Shown here: one piece after another, positions 1 to 7,043 of the stretch
Layout of the letters: each line of letters opens with the position of its first letter
Numbering within the stretch: the stretch's first letter is position 1
Assembly: GCA_023383735.1 (NCBI GenBank)
Contig: JAHDYN010000060.1
Span: forward strand, 1,381-8,502
Direction of reading: 5' to 3'
Length of the DNA: 7,122 nt
Source of the DNA: Gammaproteobacteria bacterium
GTDB taxonomy: Bacteria > Pseudomonadota > Gammaproteobacteria > Steroidobacterales > GCA-2729495
Translations under genes and position numbers: made by a program
Notes under the pieces: model-generated
Databases searched by the model: none
What the model saw: only the letters and a program-made list of their open reading frames with translations
What the model was told of the DNA's origin: nothing

Positions 1-2115
1 CGGCGCCTCCTTGCCGGACGCATCGACGATGATCTCGCTGGTCTGGTCGATCACCGACTTGTAGTCCTTCAGCTCGGTCGAGGCGAGGCCGTAGTTGACG
101 GTCAGGCGCAGATTGTCAGTTGCGGCCAGCGCCAGTTCCACCTCGCTGCCGATCACCGCAGACTTGCCGACATTGCGGATCACGTTGTTGGGCACCTGCG
201 AGGTGCTGCCCGTGTCGGCGCAGGCCCACTGGATGTTGCGTACCTCGTTGATCGCCTGGTTCGTCCAGTCGATATAGAAGACCGATACGTTGGCAGTCAG
301 GCGGCGGTCAAGCCATTGCGTCTTTGCGCCGAGTTCATAGGTCCAGGAGTTCTCTTCCTTGATGATGGCATCGCCATTGGCAATGGCCTCGGTGGTGCTG
401 CCCGGGCCGGTGGGCGTGACTGCGGCATCGAAATAGCCATAGAAATAGCCGCCGGGCTTGTTGCCTTTGGCGACCAGTCCATAGAGGTTGAGGTCTTCGG
501 TCGGTTTCCAGGTCAGCGTCGCGCGCGGCGTAAAGCTGTAGTAATTGGTCGATGCGCTGACGCCATTCGCCGCGTACTGCACCGGTGAGTCCTTCGCGTA
601 GCGGCCCTCGACCGCCAGCGTGACGTCATCCGCCATGTCGTATTCCACGCCGCCGAAGACCGCCCTGTTTTCCTTGTCGGCGTTCAGCGTCCAGGAGCGC
701 TGGCCGTTGATTTCCGGCAGGCCGTATTCGAGCCGGTTGCAGAAACCGGTGAACTCACGCTGATAGGAGGTGTTGTCGGCGCGAAAATAATAGGCGCCGG
801 CGGTCGCGCGCACCGGCCGGTCCTGCGGCGAAGTGACCCGGGCCTCATACGAGTGGTCGCTCCAGCGCTGCAATTCCCCGGTTTCGAATACGCCGGCGAA
901 CAGCGGTCCCCAGTAGGGCGAGCGGTCGAGATCCTTGTAGCTTTCCAGGCTCTGGTGATTCAGCGTGGCACGTAGCGCGATTTCCCAGTCGTCGAGCGCG
1001 TAGAGGCCTTCCGCCAGGTAGCGGCGGGTTTCGCTGCGGGTGCCGACGAAAGGTGCGGGTCGCGCGACGCTCGGCACAAACTCGCCGCCTTCGGTAGTGC
1101 CGAAAGATCCCGAAGTGGCGCCTTCGCGCAGATCGGCGATGTTCATGACGGCACGCAGTCCGTGGGCGGTGATTTCGCAGGCCGGTCCACCGGGGGTGTA
1201 GCAGGCCAGCTCAGGCTGAAACAGGGAGGCAAAGTGCTCATCGTCGGTTTCGGTGTACTCGGCCTTCACGTTGAACTGCAGCGCCTCGCTGACGTTCCAG
1301 GTGAGCTTGCCGGTGACATTCCAGGTGCTCTCGCCACCGAGCGGCGTGTAGTCATCCATTTCCATGGAGGGCGGCTGGCCCTCCGGCCAGCCGAACTGGT
1401 ATCGCGGGCTCATCACCAGGCAGCCGTCCGAAAAGCTCTCGCCGGGTCCGCAGCGATTCGACGGGTTCATGGAGTTCTCCCACTGGCCGTCCACCGATTC
1501 CCAGCTGGCCGAGGTGAAGAACAGCAGCTTGTCTTCGATCAGCGGACCGCTGAGCCAGGCGGAGGTCTTGTAATCGCTGTCTTCGCCACCCTTCAGGTAA
1601 ACCTGGCCCTCGATCTCGTTGGTGGGGGCCCGGGTGACGTAGTTGACGGCGCCGGAGAAGGCGGCGCGGCCGAACTGTGCCGCCTGCGGTCCGCGCAGGA
1701 CCTCGATGCGCTCGACGTTGTCAGCCGTCAGGCTGCTGGAGGTGCCGCTGATATAGACGCCATCCACGAAGAAGGCCACGTTGCCTTCGGAGCCGAAGTT
1801 GTTCAGCGGCGAGAACTGGCCACGGATGCTCGGCGCGTCGAGACGTCGCCCGACCACGTTGCGGCTGAAGCTGAAATTGGGGGTGAAGGTGGCGACGTCA
1901 TAGACGGACTGGATGTTGCGGTCCTTCAGCGCATCGGCATCGAATGCGGTGATCGACAGCGGAACTTCCTGCAGGCGTTCCTCGCGCTTGCGCGCCGTGA
2001 CGATGATTTCGCTGACGTCCTCATCGGCACGAGCCGGCAATGGCATGGCAATCGCCAGCCAGATCACAACGAGCCCCGCCGCACCGCCGGCACGGCACAG
2101 ACAATTCTTGTTCAT
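1..2115 (-). CDS. TonB-dependent outer-membrane receptor, 3'-truncated by window edge
   Basis: This is an outer-membrane, TonB/ExbBD-energised receptor for uptake of a ligand that cannot be named from sequence. The minus-strand frame stays open for 705 codons from ATG at 2115 to base 1. It starts with a signal peptide (about residues 1-30, hydrophobic GLVVIWLAIAMPLPARA, likely cleaved after ARA). A TonB-box-like EIIVTA (36-41) and the plug follow, with the typical VERIEVLRGPQAAQFGR (134-150) and SGAVNYVTRAP. The rest is beta-barrel with alternating aromatic strands (e.g. GNKPGGYFYGYFD and NVSVFYIDWTNQAINEV). Relatives are usually about 750-850 residues, so the last barrel strands and terminal aromatic residue lie outside the window. 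Two Cys pairs (C222/C232 and C305/C313) sit in probable surface loops. The start is supported by AGGGGG five bases upstream. It follows the methyltransferase gene by 23 bases and is probably co-transcribed with it. Family assignment is firm; the substrate is unknown. Confidence 0.95.
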   Translation of the reverse strand, partial: MNKNCLCRAGGAAGLVVIWLAIAMPLPARADEDVSEIIVTARKREERLQEVPLSITAFDADALKDRNIQSVYDVATFTPNFSFSRNVVGRRLDAPSIRGQFSPLNNFGSEGNVAFFVDGVYISGTSSSLTADNVERIEVLRGPQAAQFGRAAFSGAVNYVTRAPTNEIEGQVYLKGGEDSDYKTSAWLSGPLIEDKLLFFTSASWESVDGQWENSMNPSNRCGPGESFSDGCLVMSPRYQFGWPEGQPPSMEMDDYTPLGGESTWNVTGKLTWNVSEALQFNVKAEYTETDDEHFASLFQPELACYTPGGPACEITAHGLRAVMNIADLREGATSGSFGTTEGGEFVPSVARPAPFVGTRSETRRYLAEGLYALDDWEIALRATLNHQSLESYKDLDRSPYWGPLFAGVFETGELQRWSDHSYEARVTSPQDRPVRATAGAYYFRADNTSYQREFTGFCNRLEYGLPEINGQRSWTLNADKENRAVFGGVEYDMADDVTLAVEGRYAKDSPVQYAANGVSASTNYYSFTPRATLTWKPTEDLNLYGLVAKGNKPGGYFYGYFDAAVTPTGPGSTTEAIANGDAIIKEENSWTYELGAKTQWLDRRLTANVSVFYIDWTNQAINEVRNIQWACADTGSTSQVPNNVIRNVGKSAVIGSEVELALAATDNLRLTVNYGLASTELKDYKSVIDQTSEIIVDASGKEAP

Positions 2116-2141
2116 GTCAGCCCCCTGAGGGGGTAGTTTCA
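2116..2141 (-). promoter_or_regulatory. Hairpin overlapping the receptor ribosome-binding site
   Basis: Read on the minus strand, the order is methyltransferase stop TGA, five bases (AACTA), CCCCC-TCA-GGGGG, CTGAC, then the receptor ATG. The five-base-pair perfect inverted repeat (plus strand 2121-2133) includes the GGGGG that serves as Shine-Dalgarno. In the mRNA the site could be paired until a ribosome finishing the upstream gene opens it. The repeat is seen directly; the coupling role is inferred. There is no T-run, so it is not a typical terminator. Confidence 0.4.
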
Positions 2142-2888
2142 GCCACGCTTGACGGCAAGTACACCGGCATTTTCGCGGCCGTCCATCCGGCCGAATCCGC
2201 CGAAGTCGGGTCGCGGAATGAACGCAGCCTCGAGCACTTCAAGGCCGGCGTCGGCACAGCTCCGCGCCAGCAGGTCGGGATCGAGCACATTCATGAACGG
2301 CGGCTTGTCGATCGGCTTCGGCGGTGGTTCGGCAGCCAGGTAGTTGTGCAGCCCGACCATCAGGCCCGGCCAGCGCATGCCGGCCGCCTTGCCGGCCTCA
2401 AACTCGGCGATCTTCTTGCGCCAGATGCCGTAGGGCGTGTCGGCGATGAGATACAGGCGGCCACCCGGCGCCAGCCATTGCGCCATCTTGCCGACCGAGG
2501 TGTCGATATCGTCGCCGGCGAGGAAGTGCAGGACCCGCGAACAGAGGATGGCACCGAAGCTGCCGGCCGGAAATTCCGCCTCCGGCAGGGTCGCAACCGC
2601 CAGTTCCAGATTGCCGAGCAGGTGCGCCGGCACCTTGCTTTTCAGGATCTCGAGGTGCTGTGGCTCCATGTCGGAGGCAACGACCCGGGCACCGGCCTCG
2701 AGTGCCGGAATGCTGGCCACCCCATAGGCGCAGCCGAGTTCCAGTACCGGCCGGTCGGTCCGGCCCGCGTAACTGATGAAATCGTTGGTGAATGAATCAC
2801 GCACCTCAAACATGAAGCCGGTGCCATTCAGCGTCGGGATCATTCCCGGGCGGCTCCATCCGGGCGGATTGGCGGGCTGGCTGGGCAT
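2139..2888 (-). CDS. Class I SAM-dependent methyltransferase
   Basis: A 249-residue cytoplasmic protein, predicted to transfer a methyl group from S-adenosylmethionine to an unidentified acceptor. The Rossmann-fold signatures are in order. Motif I is VLELGCAYGVASI (48-60). The second strand ends in the acidic ribose-binding residue in VVASDME (D73). FGAILCSRVLHFL (111-123) is the motif IV/V region and LAPGGRLYLI (139-148) is the post-motif strand. This matches the Methyltransf_11/25 type. The C-terminal part (about 155-235, Pro-rich KPIDKPPFMN) probably forms the acceptor cap. The frame is open back to 3098, but the start at 2888 is preferred because GGAGGAGGT lies eight bases upstream (plus 2897-2905) and homology begins soon after it. 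It is the first gene of the leftward unit, upstream of the TonB receptor, and diverges from the nitrilase homologue. The substrate could be a metabolite of the pathway encoded here, but nothing in the sequence proves this. Confidence 0.9.
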   Translation of the reverse strand: MPSQPANPPGWSRPGMIPTLNGTGFMFEVRDSFTNDFISYAGRTDRPVLELGCAYGVASIPALEAGARVVASDMEPQHLEILKSKVPAHLLGNLELAVATLPEAEFPAGSFGAILCSRVLHFLAGDDIDTSVGKMAQWLAPGGRLYLIADTPYGIWRKKIAEFEAGKAAGMRWPGLMVGLHNYLAAEPPPKPIDKPPFMNVLDPDLLARSCADAGLEVLEAAFIPRPDFGGFGRMDGRENAGVLAVKRG

Positions 2889-3011
2889 GGTCAGGTACCT
2901 CCTCCAGCCGGATCCTACCCCCGCAGATGTCACTCGCCGGACTGTTGTACCGGCAGCGCCCATCACGTGGTTTCGAACATTTCTTCGGGAACCCTGTTGC
3001 GGGTGAGTCCC

Positions 3012-3017
3012 TATACT
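3012..3017 (+). promoter_or_regulatory. Candidate -10 box for the rightward unit
   Basis: TATACT matches five of six bases of the sigma-70 consensus and would give a leader of roughly 25-30 bases before the ATG at 3051. No good -35 is present at the usual distance; TTGCGG at 2997-3002 is too close. An activator-dependent promoter is possible. Confidence is low. Confidence 0.3.
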
Positions 3018-3039
3018 GCGCGTTCCCGGAACAATCAGC

Positions 3040-3045
3040 AGGAAG
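3040..3045 (+). promoter_or_regulatory. Ribosome-binding site deciding the nitrilase-homologue start
   Basis: AGGAAG lies five bases before ATG 3051. It favours this start over the upstream in-frame ATG at 2967, whose extra 28 residues (Ser/Arg-rich) have no family resemblance and would overlap the promoter region. Confidence 0.6.
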
Positions 3046-3050
3046 ACAGC

Positions 3051-4151
3051 ATGGCGGACAGCAAACAGGCTGGAACGGCGCAGGCCGGCGAGGCACATGG
3101 CCCGGAATTCATCGGCGTTGCGCTCCAGGTTTCAGTCAAGGGCGTCAATCGCTGTACGGACCGTGCATCTTCCCGGGCGAAGATCGACGAGAACATCCGG
3201 CGCATCGGTGAGTTCACGACGACCGCCGCCAGCTTCCTGCGCTTTTTCTATGGTCTGCCGGTCCGGCTGGTGGCCCTGCCGGAATACACGCTCACGGGTT
3301 TCCCGATGCGCGAGTCGGTACAGGAGTGGCGTGACCGCGCCTGCCTGGAACAGAACGGACCTGAATATGAGGCGCTCGGCAAGGTTGCCCAGGCCAACAA
3401 CCTGTACCTGTCCGGCAACGTCTATGAAATCGATCCGCACTTCCCGGAACTCTACTTCCAGACCTGCTTCATCATCGGCCCGAACGGTGACGTGATCCTG
3501 CGCTACCGCCGCCTCACCTCCTGCTTCGAGCCGACGCCGCACGATGTCTGGGACAAGTACCTGGACATCTATGGCGAGGAGGGCGTGTTCCCGGTCGCGA
3601 AGACCGAGATCGGCAACCTCGGCACCATCGCCTCGGAGGAGATCCTCTATCCGGAGATCACCCGCTGCGTGGTGCTGCGTGGTGCCGAGGTGATCCTGCA
3701 CCCGACCAGCGAGCCGGGCAGCCCCGGACTGACGATCAAGGAAGTCTGCCGCCGTGCGCGCGCCATCGAGAACCAGGTGTTCGTGGTTTCGGCCAATACG
3801 GCGACCATCGACGACACGCCGATTCCGGCCTATACCTGCAGCGCGATGTCGAAGATCGTCGATTTCAATGGCCATGTGCTGGCCGAGGCGGCGCAGGGCG
3901 GCGAGGCTTTCAATTCGAATGCCGTCATCGACGTCGGCGCACTGCGACGCACCCGGCGTCGCACCGCGATGTCGAACGTCATGTCGCGCCAGCCCTTCGA
4001 CATCTACGCGAGCACTTACGCCAGGGCGCGCTACCACGAGGGGAATTTCCTGCTTCAGGACGGCAAGGTCGTGGAGCCGCCGAGTCGCGACGCTTTCCGG
4101 CGCCGGCAGGAGGCAAATATCGAGCGCCTGGTGAAGTCCGGTTTGCTGTAA
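3051..4151 (+). CDS. Nitrilase/carbon-nitrogen hydrolase superfamily protein with altered catalytic residues
   Basis: A 366-residue protein without a signal peptide. It has the nitrilase alpha-beta-beta-alpha fold signatures: LVALPEYTLTGFP (73-85) with the catalytic Glu at E78, ANNLYLSGNVYE (115-126), FIIGPNGDVILRYRRL (140-155), GTIASEEILYPEI (191-203), GAEVILHPTSEPG (211-223) and ARAIENQVFVVSAN (236-249). In active members the second site reads YRK and the third IC(Y/D/E)(D/E)...PE. Here the Lys position is R154 (CGC) and the Cys position is S195 (TCG at 3633-3635), set by alignment to the conserved downstream PE. The protein may therefore be a non-classical hydrolase or a non-catalytic homologue. 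Length is close to that of aliphatic amidases and nitrilases, and the frame is intact, so it is not an obvious decaying gene. It is followed 59 bases later by the molybdenum subunit in the same direction. A role in amide or nitrile hydrolysis should not be assumed. Confidence 0.88.
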   Translation: MADSKQAGTAQAGEAHGPEFIGVALQVSVKGVNRCTDRASSRAKIDENIRRIGEFTTTAASFLRFFYGLPVRLVALPEYTLTGFPMRESVQEWRDRACLEQNGPEYEALGKVAQANNLYLSGNVYEIDPHFPELYFQTCFIIGPNGDVILRYRRLTSCFEPTPHDVWDKYLDIYGEEGVFPVAKTEIGNLGTIASEEILYPEITRCVVLRGAEVILHPTSEPGSPGLTIKEVCRRARAIENQVFVVSANTATIDDTPIPAYTCSAMSKIVDFNGHVLAEAAQGGEAFNSNAVIDVGALRRTRRRTAMSNVMSRQPFDIYASTYARARYHEGNFLLQDGKVVEPPSRDAFRRRQEANIERLVKSGLL

Positions 4152-4210
4152 CACGCACAGCTTCGATACCTTATGATCCGGTTCTCGGGACCGGAACGGG
4201 AGTGCAAGCA
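4152..4210 (+). promoter_or_regulatory. Intergenic element before the molybdoenzyme genes
   Basis: These 59 bases hold TATGAT (4172-4177), a five-of-six match to a -10 box with no good -35. An inverted repeat follows directly, TCCGGT-N7-ACCGGA (4177-4195), and then a Shine-Dalgarno CGGGAG (4197-4202) eight bases before ATG 4211. There is no T-run, so the repeat is not a convincing terminator. Its place at the expected transcription start would suit an operator or a leader hairpin. This is inference from position only. Confidence 0.35.
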
Positions 4211-7042
4211 ATGACTGCGACGACTGACAGAAGATCCTTTCTGAAACATTCCGGCGTCGCAGCCGCAGCGCTCTCTCTCAAATACATGGTGCCCGGCCAG
4301 GCCATGGCCGCATCCCAGCCGGCCTATGGCGCCTGGGAAGACCTGATGCGCAAGAAGTGGACCTGGGACAAGGTGGTGCGCGGCAGTCGCGGCATCAACT
4401 GTACCGGGCACTGCGCCTTCAACGTCTACGTCAAGAACGGCATCGTCTGGCGCGAAGAGCAGCAGGGCGAGTACGGCCGTTCCGGCGACGAGGACACGCC
4501 CGATTACGGTCCGCGTGGCTGTCAGAAGGGCATACGCCACTCCAAGTACATGTACGGCAAGCAGCGCGTGCTCTACCCGATGAAGCGGGTGGGCGAGCGG
4601 GGTGCCGGCAAGTGGGAGCGCATCAGCTGGGATCAGGCCATCGGCGAGATCTCCGACAAAGTCATCCAGCATGCGACCGAGTCGGGCCCCGACGCGATCA
4701 CCTTCGCGATGGGCACGCAGATGATCCTCAAGAAGGCATCGTTCACCGCGATGTTCCGCTTCGCCAATGCGACCGGCATCGTCGTGCCGGAGACCTTTGC
4801 CGGCGTCGGCGACCTGCCGGTGGGCGCCTACATGACGCTGGGCTATGAACTGCCGGGCGACAACATGGCGGCGGTCTACAAGTCGAAGTGCTGCCTGGTC
4901 TGGATGGCAAACCCGGCCGCGACACGTATTCCGGATGCGCATTTCTTCTGGGAAGCAAAGTACAACGGCACGGAAGTGGTGGTCATTTCCCCCGAATTCA
5001 GTGCCTCGGCGATCCACGCCTCGAAGTGGCTGAACCCCAGGCCCGGCACTGACACCGCGCTGGCGCTGGCCATGGCGCAGACCATCATCAAGGATCGCCT
5101 GATCGACTGGGACTATGTCCGTGAACAGACTGATCTGCCTTTTCTCGTGCGCACCGACAATCACAAGTTCCTGCGCGCCAGCGATTTCGGCGAGACCGGC
5201 GAGCGCGCCGACAGCAGCTTCTATTTCTGGGACGAAACCACCCGCAAGCCGGTCAAGGCACCGGGCACCGGCTATGGCCAGCACCCGGCGGCGCCACAGG
5301 CACCGCGCGAACCGGAATCACTCGTGCTCAATGGCCTGAAGCCGGCGCTCGAAGGTCGCTGGAAAGTCAGGACGCCGCAGGGCAAGGTCGAGGTCACCAC
5401 GGTTTTCGAGCTGACGCGCCAGCTTTGTGATCGTGACTACACGCCCGAGCAGGCACAGAAGATCACCGGCGTGCACGCCGACAATATCCGCGCGATCGCG
5501 CGCAGCTTTGCCAGGTCCGGCGCGGGCATGATCTATGCGGGCTATCGCTCCTGCAAATGGCTGCATGGCGACAAGCTGCATCGTGCCTGGCTGCTGATGT
5601 GCGCGCTCACCGGCGATACCGGCCGCGAAGGCGGCGGCATGCAGACCACCCAGCTCGGCAAGGCCGACGGCCTGCTGAAGTTCGTCTTCGAGGGCGTGGG
5701 TCCACGGCTCAAGGTCGCCGCAATCTCGATCTGGGACTATGCCAGGGCCGACGGCAAGGCGCTCAATGCGCAGGTCTATGGTGACAAGCTGGCCGATCAC
5801 ATGGACAGCCACTACCAGCAGTCCATCAAGAACGGCTGGTTGCCCGACTACAGCAAGACGCCGTGGAAGATGGCCTTCATGTGCGGCCACAACACCGCGA
5901 ACTGGCGGGCCGCCGGCACCCGCTTCCGCGAAACCGTGCTGGCCAAGCTCGACACCATCGTGACCATGACCCCCGACATGAGCGTGACGGCGATGTACTC
6001 CGACTACGTCCTGCCGGTGGCACAGCACTACGAGCGGCGCGACTTCGTCATGGAAGGCCGTACGCCCTATGTGCAGGTGCTCGACCAGGCCGTGCCGCCG
6101 CTCGGTGAGTCGGCGGATGACTGGACGATCATGGAGCGCATGGCAAAGGCCATCAGTGCCAAGGCAAAGGCGCGTCAGCTGCCGCCGGTCCAGGATGTGG
6201 TGTTTGGCCAGCCCATCACCCACGACTACGCGCGGCTGCACGAGTTGTTCACGCTGAACGGCAAGATCACCAATTCGCGCGATCTGGCGCAGTTCCTGCT
6301 CGACAATTCGGCGGGCATTCCCAAGACCACATTCGAGGAGCTGGCCAGCAAGGGCTTCATCCGCGTCGAGGACTCGGCCGATGTGCAGTTCGGCCCCGGA
6401 GCGCCCTACAGCTACCAGATCCTCGCCAGTACGCGCGACAAGAAACCCTACGCAACGCTGACCGGCCGCCAGCAGTTCTACATGGATCACGACTGGTTCC
6501 TGCAGGAAGGCGAGGAACTGCCGGTACACGTCGATCCGCTGGCCAACAAGGGTTATCCGCTGCGGCTGACCATGGGCCATGCACGGCATGGCATCCACAG
6601 CATGTGGCGCGACGATGCCCTGCTCGTGAGCCTGCAGCGCGGTGAGCCGGACGTGTTCGTCAATCCCGACGATGCGACAGCACGCGGCGTGAAGGACGGC
6701 GACCTGATCCGCACCTTCAACAAGCTGGGTTCGTTCATCGCCATGGCACACGTCAGTTCCAGCATGCAGCCGGGCCAGATGTTCATGTTCCACGGCTGGG
6801 ATCCGATGATGTTCCGCGGGCGGCAGAACTTCAGCGGCGTGATTCCGACGGGCGGGCTGCTCAAGCCCACCTCGCTGGTGGGCGATTACGGGCATATCGG
6901 CTATCGCACGCCGGATTACGTGCCCAACCAGACCTACCACGCCCACACGGTCGATTTCGAGAAATACGCCGGCGCAGCCCCTGCAGGAACGGCCTCAGCC
7001 GCGATCCCCCATAACGCGCCGACCACTACCCAGGAAGCCTGA
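4211..7042 (+). CDS. Type II DMSO-reductase-family molybdopterin catalytic (alpha) subunit, ethylbenzene/C25-steroid dehydrogenase-like
   Basis: A 943-residue precursor of the bis-MGD molybdenum catalytic subunit of a periplasmic oxidoreductase. The Tat signal DRRSFLK (6-12) leads into a hydrophobic stretch ending AMA, with probable cleavage near residue 33. The FS0 cluster region is R60-GIN-C64-TGH-C68-...-PRG-C104-QKG. D201 in AGVGDLPVG is the expected Asp ligand to Mo typical of type II enzymes. MGD-binding stretches include WLNPRPGTDTALALAMAQ (273-290), ALTGDTGREGGGMQ (465-478) and the C-terminal domain (LTMGHARHGIHSMWRD, 786-801; FVNPDDATARGVKDGD, 816-831). NVYVKNGIVWREEQQGEY and RVGERGAGKWERISWDQA resemble ethylbenzene and steroid C25 dehydrogenases as I recall them; length also fits (about 900-980). 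ATG 4211 is preferred to GTG 4202 because CGGGAG lies eight bases before it and the Tat motif is then near the N-terminus. It probably hydroxylates a hydrophobic C-H substrate, but a reductase role (selenate or chlorate type) is not excluded. R60 in place of His is notable. Confidence 0.93.
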   Translation: MTATTDRRSFLKHSGVAAAALSLKYMVPGQAMAASQPAYGAWEDLMRKKWTWDKVVRGSRGINCTGHCAFNVYVKNGIVWREEQQGEYGRSGDEDTPDYGPRGCQKGIRHSKYMYGKQRVLYPMKRVGERGAGKWERISWDQAIGEISDKVIQHATESGPDAITFAMGTQMILKKASFTAMFRFANATGIVVPETFAGVGDLPVGAYMTLGYELPGDNMAAVYKSKCCLVWMANPAATRIPDAHFFWEAKYNGTEVVVISPEFSASAIHASKWLNPRPGTDTALALAMAQTIIKDRLIDWDYVREQTDLPFLVRTDNHKFLRASDFGETGERADSSFYFWDETTRKPVKAPGTGYGQHPAAPQAPREPESLVLNGLKPALEGRWKVRTPQGKVEVTTVFELTRQLCDRDYTPEQAQKITGVHADNIRAIARSFARSGAGMIYAGYRSCKWLHGDKLHRAWLLMCALTGDTGREGGGMQTTQLGKADGLLKFVFEGVGPRLKVAAISIWDYARADGKALNAQVYGDKLADHMDSHYQQSIKNGWLPDYSKTPWKMAFMCGHNTANWRAAGTRFRETVLAKLDTIVTMTPDMSVTAMYSDYVLPVAQHYERRDFVMEGRTPYVQVLDQAVPPLGESADDWTIMERMAKAISAKAKARQLPPVQDVVFGQPITHDYARLHELFTLNGKITNSRDLAQFLLDNSAGIPKTTFEELASKGFIRVEDSADVQFGPGAPYSYQILASTRDKKPYATLTGRQQFYMDHDWFLQEGEELPVHVDPLANKGYPLRLTMGHARHGIHSMWRDDALLVSLQRGEPDVFVNPDDATARGVKDGDLIRTFNKLGSFIAMAHVSSSMQPGQMFMFHGWDPMMFRGRQNFSGVIPTGGLLKPTSLVGDYGHIGYRTPDYVPNQTYHAHTVDFEKYAGAAPAGTASAAIPHNAPTTTQEA
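7032..7037 (+). promoter_or_regulatory. Ribosome-binding site of the beta subunit inside the alpha gene
   Basis: AGGAAG lies within the last codons of the alpha subunit and six bases before ATG 7044. With only one base between the alpha stop (7040-7042) and the beta start, the two subunits are probably translationally coupled for equal synthesis. Confidence 0.65.
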
Positions 7043-7043
7043 A

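Larger units (their letters stand above)
2889..3050. promoter_or_regulatory. Divergent intergenic control region
   Basis: These 162 bases separate the methyltransferase and nitrilase-homologue starts and must carry the promoters of both units unless transcription enters from outside. Rightward, TATACT (3012-3017) is a good -10 hexamer 34 bases before the nitrilase ATG, but no convincing -35 lies 16-18 bases upstream. Leftward, TAGGAT (plus 2912-2917) is a weaker -10 candidate just before the strong Shine-Dalgarno. An inverted repeat gccgg-N9-ccggc (2936-2954) lies between them and could be an operator. All motif calls are by eye. Confidence 0.45.

Noticed and set aside
2121..2133. Terminator between methyltransferase and receptor
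   Set aside because: The five-base-pair stem is not followed by a T-run and it contains the receptor's ribosome-binding site.
1162..2136. Open plus-strand frame of 324 codons opposite the TonB receptor
   Set aside because: The opposite strand encodes the receptor's signal, plug and barrel without interruption. The plus-strand translation shows no domain.
2889..3098. N-terminal extension of the methyltransferase to an ATG at 3098
   Set aside because: It would overlap the nitrilase-homologue start, lacks family resemblance, and the GGAGGAGGT site fits the start at 2888 very well.
4177..4195. Intrinsic terminator after the nitrilase homologue
   Set aside because: The stem is only six base pairs and no T-run follows it.
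4202..4210. GTG start for the molybdenum subunit
   Set aside because: The Shine-Dalgarno CGGGAG overlaps this codon and is correctly spaced for ATG 4211.
3132..4211. Open minus-strand frame of 359 codons opposite the nitrilase homologue
   Set aside because: It is antisense to a conserved gene, with a biased composition and no family motif.
4055..5284. Open minus-strand frame of 409 codons spanning the nitrilase end and the molybdenum subunit start
   Set aside because: It crosses the boundary of two genes on the other strand and has no motif or supporting ribosome-binding site.
5318..6946. Open minus-strand frame of 542 codons opposite the molybdenum subunit
   Set aside because: It is antisense to a clearly conserved gene. 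The His/Val/Arg/Ala-rich translation has no recognisable motif, which is typical of the antisense frame in GC-rich coding DNA.
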